From: Nitrospira sp.
GTDB lineage: Bacteria > Nitrospirota > Nitrospiria > Nitrospirales > Nitrospiraceae
Assembly: GCA_005116885.1 (NCBI GenBank)
Contig: SWDP01000002.1
Span: 436,745 to 492,214, forward strand
Direction: 5' to 3'
Length of the DNA stretch: 55,470 nucleotides
A model generated the notes under the pieces. That model was not told where the DNA came from. It ran no database searches and saw nothing but the letters and a program-made list of their open reading frames with translations. Both the position numbers and the translations under genes were made by a program. Numbering within the stretch: the first letter of the stretch is position 1; each line of letters begins with the position of its first letter. Below are positions 34,851-44,394 of the stretch, one piece after another.

Positions 34851-36221
34851 ATGTTGCCAATCGCCTCCCGACGACTGGGGATCTTTCTTTTCGGGTTTCT
34901 TGCCTGCTCGCTGGTGGCGACGTTTTGTTTGCCTTTGGCGTCTGCCCAACTGGGCAAGCCGGAAGGGCTGTACTACAAATCGTGGGCCATTGTGATCGGA
35001 GTGGAAAACTATCTCCTCGCTCCGAAAATTCCAGGCACGATTGAGGATGCCAAAAGAGTGGCCCAGGCGTTTCGCCAACTGGGCTTCGACGAGGTTGTCG
35101 AACTCTACGACAAGGATGCGAGTGCTCGCCGTCTGCAACAGACACTGTCGGATTTTTTACCTCGCAAAGTTGGCCGATATGATCGGCTCGTGATCTATTT
35201 CGCCGGACATGCGGGTGTCACGCAAGATTTCGATGCCAAGGAACTTGGCTATCTCGTCCCCTGGGATGCGCAGAGGGAGAATGTGACCAAGTCGGTGACG
35301 TTCGAACAGCTCAAAGAATTCAGCCGGCGTAGTGCGTCTAAGCACACGCTCTTTTTCTTGAACGCGGCGGTTCGCGGGTGGGAAGTGAGTACAGTTCAGC
35401 CGTTGTCCCTGGAAGGACGATTCGCTCCGGAAGATGAGACTGAACGCCGTGCGGTGCAAGTATTGACAGCGGGCGATAAAGGCGAGTCGTTGAGTCTTGA
35501 GAATGGGAAAAGTCTGTTCGTGCAGGCGCTGGTGAACGGGCTGAGCGGCATGGCGGATCGTAATAAAAATGGATGGCTCATGGCCTCGGAAGTTGGAGCC
35601 TATATACAGCAACAGGTTCTGGAGCAGTCGAACGGCGCTCAGCACCCACTCTTTGTGCAGCTTGAGGGGGAAGGGGATACGGTGTTGATGGAGGGGCGAA
35701 AGGCTGCCTTTACTCACGGAGCCGAGCCCCAGTCACCGGCTGAACGACGACAGGCTGCAAAGATGCAATATGAACGGGCCTTCGCACTTCTTCAAACCGA
35801 GAAGTCTCCGGAGGAGGCGTTGGAGCGGTTGGAGAAAGCGCTGGAATATGACCCCACGTTCGGCGACGCCTATGTGCTGAAGAGCTATATGCGGCTAGAA
35901 GTCTTGCCGAATCTTGACGATGCATTGTCCACTGCAACGTTGGCGGTACAGTATGCCCCGAAGAATCCTGATGCGCAGTATACCCTCGGGTTGATTCACG
36001 AAAAGCGTGGGCAGTATATCGAAGCTGAGCGTGCCATGCGGGAGGCGCTGGTAGTCAATCCCAACTATGTGGATGTCTATTTTTCGCTCGGCATCCTCTA
36101 CGCCGACAAGATACAGGATCAATCGAAATCGGTCGAGGTCTTCACACGCTATCTCGAACTCGGCGGGAGCCATGCCCGCGCCAGGGCTGCGGTGGCACAG
36201 TCAACACCCGCGAAGCCATAG
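34851..36221 (+). CDS. Caspase-fold (peptidase C14-like) protein with TPRs, catalytic Cys missing
   Basis: The 456-aa product has a signal peptide or membrane anchor (residues 9-32), then a caspase-like domain. SWAIVIGVENYL, the strand-loop LVIYFAGHAG (catalytic His120), YLVPWDA and TLFFLNAAVRG are seen. In active members the last motif is LDAC-x-G, so the Cys is replaced by Ala173 and the Asp by Asn171. The C-terminal 150 residues form about three TPRs (AFALLQTEKSPEEALERLEK, PDAQYTLGLIHEKRGQYIEA, VYFSLGILYADK). It is probably a non-catalytic scaffold in the periplasm. A TTG lies one codon before the ATG used. Confidence 0.78.
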   Translation: MLPIASRRLGIFLFGFLACSLVATFCLPLASAQLGKPEGLYYKSWAIVIGVENYLLAPKIPGTIEDAKRVAQAFRQLGFDEVVELYDKDASARRLQQTLSDFLPRKVGRYDRLVIYFAGHAGVTQDFDAKELGYLVPWDAQRENVTKSVTFEQLKEFSRRSASKHTLFFLNAAVRGWEVSTVQPLSLEGRFAPEDETERRAVQVLTAGDKGESLSLENGKSLFVQALVNGLSGMADRNKNGWLMASEVGAYIQQQVLEQSNGAQHPLFVQLEGEGDTVLMEGRKAAFTHGAEPQSPAERRQAAKMQYERAFALLQTEKSPEEALERLEKALEYDPTFGDAYVLKSYMRLEVLPNLDDALSTATLAVQYAPKNPDAQYTLGLIHEKRGQYIEAERAMREALVVNPNYVDVYFSLGILYADKIQDQSKSVEVFTRYLELGGSHARARAAVAQSTPAKP

Positions 36222-36479
36222 CAGGATGCTGAAAAATGATGCGGGGTAGCTGGGACGATCCCCGTGCTCGCGCAACGCGCGGCCTCCGAAGGCCCTCGTT
36301 GGACGCGCGCAGTTGGAATCATCCCACCCACCCCTTAATGAGAGTCTCGCCGTTCAGCCCTTCGACATACTGCACGAGTATGCCTCAGGGCTTCACGTCT
36401 CCGAGTGCCCGTCTCGCCTCGCGTTTGCACGCTTTCGCGACGAACCTTCATGAATAATGCGGGCTAGGGAACACATGTG
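36222..36479 (+). repeat. Dispersed intergenic repeat, copy 1
   Basis: The element contains CGTTCAGCCCTTCGACATAC at 36351 with the hairpin CATACT (36366-36371) / AGTATG (36377-36382), and ends with TTCATGAATAATGCGGGCTA (from 36448). Both parts recur at 44395-45033 and at the right edge of the window. A second hairpin GGCCT-CCGA-AGGCC lies at 36281-36294. No gene is seen. Confidence 0.7.
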
Positions 36480-38495
36480 ATGGGAGTCAGGATTGGAAGG
36501 GAGCTGACAGGAGTGGAGGAAAGACGTCGAGTCGTGGTTGAAAAAGTGACGCCTGTAGTCGATGGAGGCCGTTATCCGATCAAGAGAACGGTAGGGGAAG
36601 ATGTCGTGGTCGAGGCGGATGTTTTTGCAGACGGTCATGATTGTGTGGGCGTGGCGCTGCTGTTTCGCCGAGATGGTGAGCTGGAGTGGCATGAGACACC
36701 GATGACCGGTCTGACGAATGACCGATGGCAGGCATCGTTTCAGACGGCCGAGCTTGGCCGCTATGTGTACACCGTAATCGGTTGGGTTGATCATTTTCTG
36801 ACGTGGCGGCAGGGTTTTATAAAGAAGATAGACGCAGGTCAAGCGGTGCTTGTGGAGATACTCGAGGGAGTCAGATTGATTGATGCGGCAAGTCAGCGCG
36901 CCCCGGGAATGGAAGGACAATCGCTGAAAGAATGGGTAGACCGACTGAAGTCATCAGCTGAGTCAGAGCGAAGGCGCATCGAACAGGTATTGGATCCGAA
37001 CATGGCTGCTTTAATGGCGAAGTATCCTGACCGACGCTTCGCGACGCAGTATGAAAGAGAGCTCGGAGTGGTTGTGGATCGACAGAAGGCCAGGTTCAGC
37101 GCCTGGTATGAGATGTTCCCACGTTCATGCTCTCAGGGGGGCGAGCACGGGACGTTCAAAGATTGTGAAGCGCGCCTTCCATATATTGCATCCATGGGGT
37201 TTGACGTGTTGTATGTGCCTCCTATCCACCCTATCGGCATCACGCATCGGAAGGGTAAGAATAATGTGCCGACCGCAGGGCTGGATGATCCAGGAAGTCC
37301 ATGGGGAATCGGTTCATCGGACGGAGGGCATGAGGCAATCCATCAACAACTAGGAACCGCGAAGGATTTTAGGCGGTTTTTGGAAAAGGCGAGATCGTTC
37401 GGGATCGAAATCGCGTTGGATCTGGCCTTTCAGTGTTCTCCCGACCACCCGTACGTCACGCAACATCGTGAGTGGTTTAAGGTCAGATCGGACGGAACGG
37501 TGCAATATGCGGAGAATCCACCCAAAAAATATCAGGACATCGTTCCGTTAGATTTTGAGACGGACCAGTGGGATCCGCTCTGGCAGGAGTTGAAGCGCGT
37601 CGTGATCCACTGGATTGAGCAAGGGGTGCGTATCTTTCGCGTGGACAATCCACATACCAAGCCGTTTAGATTTTGGGAATGGCTGATTCATGAAATTCGC
37701 GTGGACTATCCAGATGTCATGTTCCTGGCCGAAGCGTTCACACGGCCCAAGGTGATGTACCGGTTGGCGAAGTTGGGTTTTACCCAGTCGTATACCTATT
37801 TCGCCTGGCGTAGCTCGAAAGCGGACCTTACGGAGTATTTCACCGAACTGACTCAGAGTGAGCTGCACGAGTATTTCCGGCCCAACCTTTGGCCTAATAC
37901 GCCGGATATTTTGACAGAGGAGCTTCAACAGGGAGGCCGGCCTGCCTTTATGGCTCGATTGGTCCTGGCATCGACGTTAGGCGCGAGTTATGGGATTTAT
38001 GGACCCGCTTTTGAACTGTGCGAGAACCGCCCGCTGAAGGAGGGGAGTGAGGAGTATCTGAATTCGGAGAAGTATGAGATCAAGCAGTGGAATATCGAGC
38101 GGGACGATAGTTTGAAAGAGTTCATCGGTCTGGTGAACCGGATTCGTCGTGAGAATCCAGCGCTTCACAGCAACGAGAGGCTGCACTTCCACAGGACAGA
38201 TCATGAACAATTGATCTGCTATAGCAAAAGCACTGCGGATCGATCCAACGTCATTGTGGTTGTCGTCAATTTGAGTCCGCATCATACCCACTCCGGCTGG
38301 GTTTTCCTGGATCTCGACTCGTTGGGGCTCGATACGCAGCATCCCTTTCAGGTGCACGATCTATTGACGAATGTTTCGTATCGTTGGGATGGATCGCGCA
38401 ACTATGTCGAGCTCAATCCGCACTCTGTACCTGCCCATATTTTCCTTGTGCGCCGCTGGCTCCGTAGGGAACAAGACTTCGACTATTACATCTAA
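36480..38495 (+). CDS. glgE: Alpha-1,4-glucan:maltose-1-phosphate maltosyltransferase
   Basis: The 671-aa protein is a complete GH13_3 GlgE. After an N-terminal beta domain it shows VPPIHPIGITHRKGKNN, IALDLAFQCSPDHPYV, the nucleophile Asp389 in FRVDNPHTK and the acid/base Glu418 in MFLAEAF. It extends alpha-glucans with maltose units from maltose-1-phosphate. The maltokinase that makes this donor follows 17 bp later, forming the core GlgE pathway. The ATG at 36480 directly follows the repeat; a GTG one codon earlier is possible. Confidence 0.95.
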   Translation: MGVRIGRELTGVEERRRVVVEKVTPVVDGGRYPIKRTVGEDVVVEADVFADGHDCVGVALLFRRDGELEWHETPMTGLTNDRWQASFQTAELGRYVYTVIGWVDHFLTWRQGFIKKIDAGQAVLVEILEGVRLIDAASQRAPGMEGQSLKEWVDRLKSSAESERRRIEQVLDPNMAALMAKYPDRRFATQYERELGVVVDRQKARFSAWYEMFPRSCSQGGEHGTFKDCEARLPYIASMGFDVLYVPPIHPIGITHRKGKNNVPTAGLDDPGSPWGIGSSDGGHEAIHQQLGTAKDFRRFLEKARSFGIEIALDLAFQCSPDHPYVTQHREWFKVRSDGTVQYAENPPKKYQDIVPLDFETDQWDPLWQELKRVVIHWIEQGVRIFRVDNPHTKPFRFWEWLIHEIRVDYPDVMFLAEAFTRPKVMYRLAKLGFTQSYTYFAWRSSKADLTEYFTELTQSELHEYFRPNLWPNTPDILTEELQQGGRPAFMARLVLASTLGASYGIYGPAFELCENRPLKEGSEEYLNSEKYEIKQWNIERDDSLKEFIGLVNRIRRENPALHSNERLHFHRTDHEQLICYSKSTADRSNVIVVVVNLSPHHTHSGWVFLDLDSLGLDTQHPFQVHDLLTNVSYRWDGSRNYVELNPHSVPAHIFLVRRWLRREQDFDYYI

Positions 38496-38512
38496 GAGAC
38501 ATAAGGTTGCCT

Positions 38513-40168
38513 ATGTTGATTGTCGCCGAACAATGGGAGCGTGTTCTGGAAGGGGAAGCCCGCGCCTCTTTGGAGTCTCGACTGATAGACTTCATGATTG
38601 TACGTAGATGGTTTGCAAGTAAAGCTCGTGTAATACATTCAGTCTGCATCGTCGAGTCCGTACCCATCCATACTCGATCGAGCGTCGTGGCACTACTTTT
38701 CATCCGGGTTAAATATGTGGACGGCACTTCAGAAATGTATACGCTCCCTCTCACGACGGCATTCGGTGAACAGGTGGCTCAGATTCAACATGATTTACCC
38801 GGTACTATTGTGGCGACGTTGAAGGTTCAAGCCAAAGATTCTGAACAGATCGGGGTCTTGTACGATGCGCTTTGGAGTCCAGACTTTTCGAGGACGCTGT
38901 TGACTGCCATCGAGAGAGGTAGCCGTTTCACTGGCGAAGCGGGCGTTCTGATTGCGTCCCCCACGCAGGCCTATGGGGATCTGATAGGCGGCGGGGTCTC
39001 CCTGGACCCTGCGGTCTTGAAAGCAGAGCAGAGCAACACATCGGTGGCCTATGGTGATCGTGTCCTCTTGAAAATGTATCGGCGTCTTGAGACTGGAATC
39101 AATCCGGATCTGGAGATCGGCCGGATGTTGACGGCCATGAATTTTCCTCATAGCCCCCCTCTTGCTGGATCCCTCGAGTATGTCCGTAAAAATAACGAGA
39201 CTGTGACCGTCGCAATCCTTCAGGGTTTCGTGCACAACCAAGGCGATGCATGGAATTATACCCTTGATGCGTTCGATCAGTACGTCGTGCGTTGTCAGGT
39301 TCAAACACCTGGGTCAGCGCATGAGCTGACGTTCGCTGGATCGATTCTGGAAGCAGCACAGGGAGACATTCCCCTTGTCGCGCGTGAATGTATCGGTCCG
39401 TATCTGGACTCAGTCTCCCTATTAGGCCAGCGTACCGCCGAACTTCATGCTGCACTGGCGACCGTTCAAGATAACCCTGATTTCATGCCCGAGCCGTTCT
39501 CGTTGGAATACCGTCGATCTCGCTACGAGTCCATGGGCCGGCTGGTTTCGCAAACCTGTTCGCTGTTAAGGAGTCGACTCAACGGTTTACCTTCGAGCAC
39601 GGAGCAGGAGGCGCGACGAGTACTGAACAATGAGTCTCGAATGCAGAATCGATTTCGAGCATTTTCTGAGTTAGAAACCTGCGCACGACGAACTCGATGT
39701 CATGGGGATTATCATCTCGGTCAAGTGCTCTGGACTGGGCGGGATTTTCTGATCAGCGATTTCGAAGGTGAGCCGGCCCGCCCGCTCAGTGAACGACGCA
39801 TGAAGCATAGCCCGATCATGGATGTGGCGGGCATGTTACGGTCATTGTATTACGCGCCGTATGCCGCGCTCTTGCGTCAACAACCGCTTTGGCATGCAGA
39901 GGGCGCCGGCGCAAGCCTCGATCCCTGGATCCGGTTCTGGTGTGGCTGGGTTAGCGTCGCGTTTCTGAAGTCGTATCTCAAGATTGCAGAGACGGCTTCG
40001 TTCTGGCCTGGAACCCAATCAGAGTTCCACGTACTCCTGGATGCGCATCTTCTCGAAAAGGCCGTCTATGAAATCGGGTATGAACTCAACAATCGGCCGC
40101 ATTGGGTGGGGATTCCCATTCGTGGAGTCCTGGAAATATTAGAGATGAAAACACGTACAGCGATGTAG
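38513..40168 (+). CDS. pep2: Maltokinase
   Basis: The 551-aa protein has the maltokinase N-cap (RRWFASKAR, a usual start of TreS-linked kinases) and the APH-fold kinase core with CHGDYHLGQVLW (catalytic loop) and FLISDFEGEPARPLSERR (metal Asp). It phosphorylates maltose with ATP to maltose-1-phosphate for GlgE. In many bacteria this domain is fused to TreS; here it is separate and TreS is about 11 kb away. AAGG precedes the ATG at 38513; a TTG at 38507 is in frame. Confidence 0.92.
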   Translation: MLIVAEQWERVLEGEARASLESRLIDFMIVRRWFASKARVIHSVCIVESVPIHTRSSVVALLFIRVKYVDGTSEMYTLPLTTAFGEQVAQIQHDLPGTIVATLKVQAKDSEQIGVLYDALWSPDFSRTLLTAIERGSRFTGEAGVLIASPTQAYGDLIGGGVSLDPAVLKAEQSNTSVAYGDRVLLKMYRRLETGINPDLEIGRMLTAMNFPHSPPLAGSLEYVRKNNETVTVAILQGFVHNQGDAWNYTLDAFDQYVVRCQVQTPGSAHELTFAGSILEAAQGDIPLVARECIGPYLDSVSLLGQRTAELHAALATVQDNPDFMPEPFSLEYRRSRYESMGRLVSQTCSLLRSRLNGLPSSTEQEARRVLNNESRMQNRFRAFSELETCARRTRCHGDYHLGQVLWTGRDFLISDFEGEPARPLSERRMKHSPIMDVAGMLRSLYYAPYAALLRQQPLWHAEGAGASLDPWIRFWCGWVSVAFLKSYLKIAETASFWPGTQSEFHVLLDAHLLEKAVYEIGYELNNRPHWVGIPIRGVLEILEMKTRTAM

Positions 40169-40186
40169 CCGCACCGTACCAATGAT

Positions 40187-40213
40187 GAGTGGCGCTCTAG
40201 TGTCTTGCCACTC
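40187..40213. terminator. Possible bidirectional terminator
   Basis: GAGTGGC (40187-40193) and GCCACTC (40207-40213) form a 7-bp stem between the convergent maltokinase and phosphatase genes. The loop is 13 nt and no long T-run follows. Confidence 0.35.
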
Positions 40214-40272
40214 TATACCACTCTGCTAGAAAGACAGAGATCTTCACTCGCACGAATCGTTCTCCCGGCTTC

Positions 40273-41106
40273 TTACGGTACCTGTGCCAACAGCTCCAGG
40301 ACCGCTTCATTCCACCCCGCCGGCCCTATTCCTGGCGCATGAATCATCCGAGGTAGTTGGATATCAGGGTCATAGGATCCGTCTGGTTTTTGGACGAGAA
40401 TCGGATAATCCACCATCGCGAGCAAGGTCGCGTCATTGATGCTGTCACCGATCCCAATCGTTTCGATCCGATCCGTTTCTCCTTGCATGCGTTGTTGCCG
40501 GTGGTAGCAGCCTAGGAGCTTGGAAGCGGCCTTTCCCTTATCGGTTTCTCCTGTGAGATGAAATAACCGGCCACCTTTTGTCCATCGGAGTCCCCTGGTG
40601 ACGATTTGACGGCACACTTCTTCAATGAGCGGCTGAGGGCCTTGTAGGAGGAAGGGTTCATCGTATTCCCGTTGCTTGGCCAGGATGGCGTCTGCGCGCG
40701 GGAGCCCGGTGACTTGCATAATCGTTTCTATTGATAGGTCGCCAAATCCTTGCAATGGCGTTTCAAGCGCGTCTTCTATTTGTTTCAAGACATCTCGCAG
40801 CATGTGATACGGAAGGCCTAATTCCATGACTTGATACGGAGGTCGCGTTCGCATGCGTTCCAAGGGGAAATCGAAAAATCCTTGAGGGATAAACACCGCA
40901 CCGCCATTTTCGACAATGAAAGGGTTCTGAAGGCCAAGCCGCTGTCGAATCGGCTCCATTTCTGCTCGAGTTTTACTCGAGGCCAGCACGAGGGGAATGC
41001 CTTGCTCGCGAAGCGCGGTAAGGGCTGGTAGAGCGGCTTTGTACGAATAGGTCGTACTGTCCAGGAGCGAACCATCTAAGTCTGTGAACACGATCAAGTT
41101 GGGCAT
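40273..41106 (-). CDS. HAD-IIB phosphatase, glucosyl-/mannosyl-3-phosphoglycerate phosphatase
   Basis: The 277-aa protein begins with FTDLDGSLLD (HAD nucleophile motif), has LASSKTRAEM (motif II) and ends with IGIGDSINDATLLAM (motif IV). Length and inserts (IVENGGAVF, FGDLSIETIMQVTGL) fit the mannosyl-3-phosphoglycerate phosphatase family. As the operon also holds a GpgS-type synthase, it most likely dephosphorylates glucosyl-3-phosphoglycerate to the compatible solute glucosylglycerate. It is the last gene of the minus-strand operon. Confidence 0.88.
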   Translation of the reverse strand: MPNLIVFTDLDGSLLDSTTYSYKAALPALTALREQGIPLVLASSKTRAEMEPIRQRLGLQNPFIVENGGAVFIPQGFFDFPLERMRTRPPYQVMELGLPYHMLRDVLKQIEDALETPLQGFGDLSIETIMQVTGLPRADAILAKQREYDEPFLLQGPQPLIEEVCRQIVTRGLRWTKGGRLFHLTGETDKGKAASKLLGCYHRQQRMQGETDRIETIGIGDSINDATLLAMVDYPILVQKPDGSYDPDIQLPRMIHAPGIGPAGWNEAVLELLAQVP

Positions 41107-41118
41107 GCTCGTGTGCCG

Positions 41119-41826
41119 TTACCAGTGATGGAGATCGTCATCCGGGTTGGCTTTGGATCGATTGATCAGTCGTCGCTCCAAGAGCTCTTTGGCAAGATCG
41201 GAGGCGCCAAGCCCGAATGCAATGGCTCCGGCCAGCACAATCCCTCCCCAGGTAATGCCGAATCCCACGACGACGATGTGTTGGGCAATGCCGAGTTGTT
41301 CGAGCGCCATGGCGGCTGCAAGGACTTGTATACCCCATCGAGAACAGGCTGCGATGAGTCGGGCGGGTGGGAGGCCGGCGTTGACGGCGGCAATCAGGAC
41401 CGCCTGGGAGACAAAGTTCGAGAGAAAGTACCCGGCCAGGAGAATCACCGCTGCGGTGACCAGATGTGGCACATAGGCAAGGAGTGACTGGGCGAACTGG
41501 TTGATCGGGGTCAGGTTGAGCGCTCCTAACGCCGCGATCGAGGCCATCACGACCACCGTCCAATAGATACCCCGACCGACGAGACGAGAGGGATCGGTTT
41601 TCACTCCTCCACGGAGGAGCGCCGCATTCATTCCTACCCGATCGCAAAAATGGTCGAACCCGATCACACGAAGCAGCCGTTCTGAAAAAGACCCGAGCGC
41701 CCAGGCCGTGAAGATCCCACCGAGTAGGATGATGCCCATGGCGAGCACATTCGGGAGTACGGTCAACACTTGACGTCCGAGCAGTTCCAGCGGTCCAAGA
41801 AGAGCTTGGTTGATGAAGTCACTCAT
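41119..41826 (-). CDS. Membrane protein with conserved TM-helix repeats (mechanosensitive-channel related)
   Basis: The 235-aa protein has four to five hydrophobic helices and two copies of the conserved TM-helix pattern: VLPNVLAMGIILLGGIFTAW and YVPHLVTAAVILLAGYFLSN. Gly/Ala-rich helix packing such as GGIVLAGAIAFGLGASDLAK resembles the pore helix of small mechanosensitive channels, but the beta domain of MscS is absent. The start at 41826 follows a strong AGGAGGT site and overlaps the upstream gene by 8 bp. With a solute synthase operon it may release solutes under hypo-osmotic shock (inference). Confidence 0.75.
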   Translation of the reverse strand: MSDFINQALLGPLELLGRQVLTVLPNVLAMGIILLGGIFTAWALGSFSERLLRVIGFDHFCDRVGMNAALLRGGVKTDPSRLVGRGIYWTVVVMASIAALGALNLTPINQFAQSLLAYVPHLVTAAVILLAGYFLSNFVSQAVLIAAVNAGLPPARLIAACSRWGIQVLAAAMALEQLGIAQHIVVVGFGITWGGIVLAGAIAFGLGASDLAKELLERRLINRSKANPDDDLHHW

Positions 41827-43153
41827 GATCACCTCCTGCGTCGGTGCTGGTGTGATGCAATAGAGCCGGAGCGGCAGGTTGCGGCGCCGGCGGTTGCCAA
41901 CGTTCAACCAGATAGGGTTTCATGCGTTCGAACGTGTGGCACAACGCTTCGATCTTCTGCTCTGCTTCCACGGACGTCAAGCCCTGGGTCGCATGGACAA
42001 ACGAGGCGGTCCGACCTAAGTACAGGGGAGTGAGGGCTTTAAGGAGGTGGTCGCGTCGTATGATTCGTTTGCGATGCGCAATCGCCGCATCGTAGACGAC
42101 CTGAACCCACAGTTCATCGGGGATACGACAGTCGGTGTTGGACGTTCCCTGGAGATCGCGGAGTTGCGCGAATGTATCGTCGGCCAGGATCTGGCGCCAG
42201 ATGGGCTCAAGATCGGCGAGGCCTTGTCGATAGTGCAAGACCATCCGTTCCATATTGACATGGACCGGTTCGACACCCACCTCGTAGGTGAATCCAAAGA
42301 GTGGAACCGGCTGGGATCCTTCCAGTCGAGACCAAAGCACTTCATGCTTTTCCATGAGGGCAAAGAGCGCTCCCATCACTTGCGTCAACATGGCCGACAA
42401 GTCGGCTGATGGGTCCTTTGGATTATGGATTTTTGCGCCGAGGAAGCTTTGGCAGATCCGTGCGCCACTGGCAATGGCTTCCGTCGTCATCCAGATATCG
42501 ATACCGAAGCGCGCGACTTCCGATTCCCAGACGTGTTGGTCGAGATAGTGGGCCGCAAGCGCTCCAGAAAAACCAAACTCCCCGCCGATAGGCTGGCGCA
42601 CCCGTCGTCCGTAGAGCGCTCTGGTCAGTGGATAGGCGAGACTGTTTGTGATTGTGCCGTCGTATTTGTGGCGGAGATAATAGGGCGCGACATAGTCGTA
42701 TCCCTCTTCTAGGATGGGGCGGAGCAAGAGCCCAATCCATTCCGGAGAACTACTGCGGAGATCTGCGTCGACGACTGCGCAGGCCCGGGCATTCAATCGT
42801 CGGGCAATCTCGAAGATCGTCCTGAACGCGCTGCCTTTTCCGGGAATCCCATGGTACGGCGTCACGATTCGATGCAGGATACTCTGCTGGTCGGCAATGA
42901 AGAGATGTTCAAAATCGATCGCGGTGCGGGCGACGATGGCCGGCGTCTGATCCGATGAGCCACCGTCGGAATTGACCAGGACGGCTCGACGGCCAGGGAA
43001 ATGTTTAGCGAGCCCCACGCTTACGGCCCGCACGACATGTGCCACCGTATCCGCGTTGTTATAGCTCGGAATCCCGACGAGCACCTCTGCAGAGCCAATT
43101 TCTTGGATGCGTGCTTCAGTCTGTGGAGTGAGTGGGGTGAGATTCGTGCTCAT
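41819..43153 (-). CDS. GT2-like glycosyltransferase
   Basis: The 444-aa protein begins a GT-A fold with AEVLVGIPSYNNADTV and VLVNSDGGSSDQT; the metal-binding D129-A130-D131 lies in VVDADLRS. Later motifs are LYGRRVRQPIGGEFGFSG and FGIDIWMTTEAI, similar to sugar-3-phosphoglycerate type transferases. No export signal is seen. It overlaps gpgS by 4 bp, so it should act in the same pathway, perhaps adding a second sugar or making a related glycoside. A paralog is at 54027. Confidence 0.8.
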   Translation of the reverse strand: MSTNLTPLTPQTEARIQEIGSAEVLVGIPSYNNADTVAHVVRAVSVGLAKHFPGRRAVLVNSDGGSSDQTPAIVARTAIDFEHLFIADQQSILHRIVTPYHGIPGKGSAFRTIFEIARRLNARACAVVDADLRSSSPEWIGLLLRPILEEGYDYVAPYYLRHKYDGTITNSLAYPLTRALYGRRVRQPIGGEFGFSGALAAHYLDQHVWESEVARFGIDIWMTTEAIASGARICQSFLGAKIHNPKDPSADLSAMLTQVMGALFALMEKHEVLWSRLEGSQPVPLFGFTYEVGVEPVHVNMERMVLHYRQGLADLEPIWRQILADDTFAQLRDLQGTSNTDCRIPDELWVQVVYDAAIAHRKRIIRRDHLLKALTPLYLGRTASFVHATQGLTSVEAEQKIEALCHTFERMKPYLVERWQPPAPQPAAPALLHHTSTDAGGDHE

Positions 43154-44394
43154 GAAGGAGTGCCTGCCGGCTCAGAGGTGGGATCCCAGACATGATCGGC
43201 CTCGACAGCTTCGACCAGGCGATCAAAAATATCGGGCACAGCATGGGTGACGCGACTCCAGTTTGAAATCATGGGGACACCAAGCGGGTCATCGAGAAAC
43301 CCCTCGGTGGCGAGCTTCATGCCTTTCAGGAACACTTCGACGGCCGTGCGTTCCTGGTGCCGGTCGAACGTGAGGCTGTTGATGGACGCGTCGTTTTCGT
43401 ATCGGCTGATCGCTTCCTGAGCAGCCTGCAAATACGTGGCACGTAAGGTCTTGAGGATACCGTCAGATAACACGACGCCTTCGCTCGCGAGATTCCTGAA
43501 GAGCGATTTCGTGATGTCGACACACATCTTGAGGAGGCCGGCATCGGGATTGTGGGCTGAGAGTTCTTGGTGTTTGTGGTCATAGGCGTCCGCAATATCG
43601 GCTTGGCAAATGCGGCGTAAGGCGCAGTTCCGATAGACTTCCGCGAGGACGCCGATTTCTAGTCCCCAGTCCCCTGGAATTCTATTGGTCCAAGCCAGGT
43701 CCCTCACCATGGCGAACTCGCCGGCTAGAGGATAACGAAAGCTGTCGAGAAAGGTCAGGAGTGCGTGAGGTCCCACAAGCTGTTGGAGGCTTCGGATCAT
43801 CGGCGTAATGAAGAGGCGCGTTACTCTGCCATTGAGGCGGTCGGTTACTCGGCTGTAATAACCCTTGCAGAACTCATACCCGAGATTGGGATTGGCGATG
43901 GGATAGCAGAGGCGCGCCAGATATTCACGGCTGTAACTTGTGATGTCACAGTCGTGGAGTGCGATGACTTGGCTGTGATTTCTGGCCAATACATAACCGA
44001 AGGCGGTCCAGCAGCCCCGCCCTTTGCCCTGTAAGCCGATATCGAGGTTGTGATCGACCAGGACCTTGAGGATGGCTTGGATACGCGCACCGTCATTCCA
44101 GATAAGGCGAACCCGCTGGGGTAGGACAGAAAAGAATTGCTTCGCCAGACGAAATTCTAAGGCCGAAGCTCGATCCAGGGAGATGACAATTTCATTGAGA
44201 TACGACACAGTTTTAAGGGTCTCTACAATGGCTTTCAATGCCGGCCGTCCCAATTCTGAGTAGAGGGAGGGGAGGACCAATGCAATGGGATTGACGCGCC
44301 CATAACGCGTCAACTCTTGCTCCAGTTGGTTGACATTTGGCTGCCCGAGGCGGTGAAGCACGGTGACCACCCCGTTTTGATAGAAATCTGACAT
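43150..44394 (-). CDS. gpgS: Glucosyl-3-phosphoglycerate synthase
   Basis: The 414-aa protein carries the GpgS hallmarks: IALVLPSLYSELGRPA, the GKGRGCWTAFGYVL segment, metal-binding ALHDCDITSYSREYLARL, and the continuous PNLGYEFCKGYYSRVTDRLN with GRVTRLFITPMIR. It transfers glucose from a nucleotide donor to 3-phosphoglycerate in the cytosol. GGAGG precedes the ATG. It is the first gene of a four-gene minus-strand operon ending in the matching phosphatase. Confidence 0.93.
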   Translation of the reverse strand: MSDFYQNGVVTVLHRLGQPNVNQLEQELTRYGRVNPIALVLPSLYSELGRPALKAIVETLKTVSYLNEIVISLDRASALEFRLAKQFFSVLPQRVRLIWNDGARIQAILKVLVDHNLDIGLQGKGRGCWTAFGYVLARNHSQVIALHDCDITSYSREYLARLCYPIANPNLGYEFCKGYYSRVTDRLNGRVTRLFITPMIRSLQQLVGPHALLTFLDSFRYPLAGEFAMVRDLAWTNRIPGDWGLEIGVLAEVYRNCALRRICQADIADAYDHKHQELSAHNPDAGLLKMCVDITKSLFRNLASEGVVLSDGILKTLRATYLQAAQEAISRYENDASINSLTFDRHQERTAVEVFLKGMKLATEGFLDDPLGVPMISNWSRVTHAVPDIFDRLVEAVEADHVWDPTSEPAGTPS

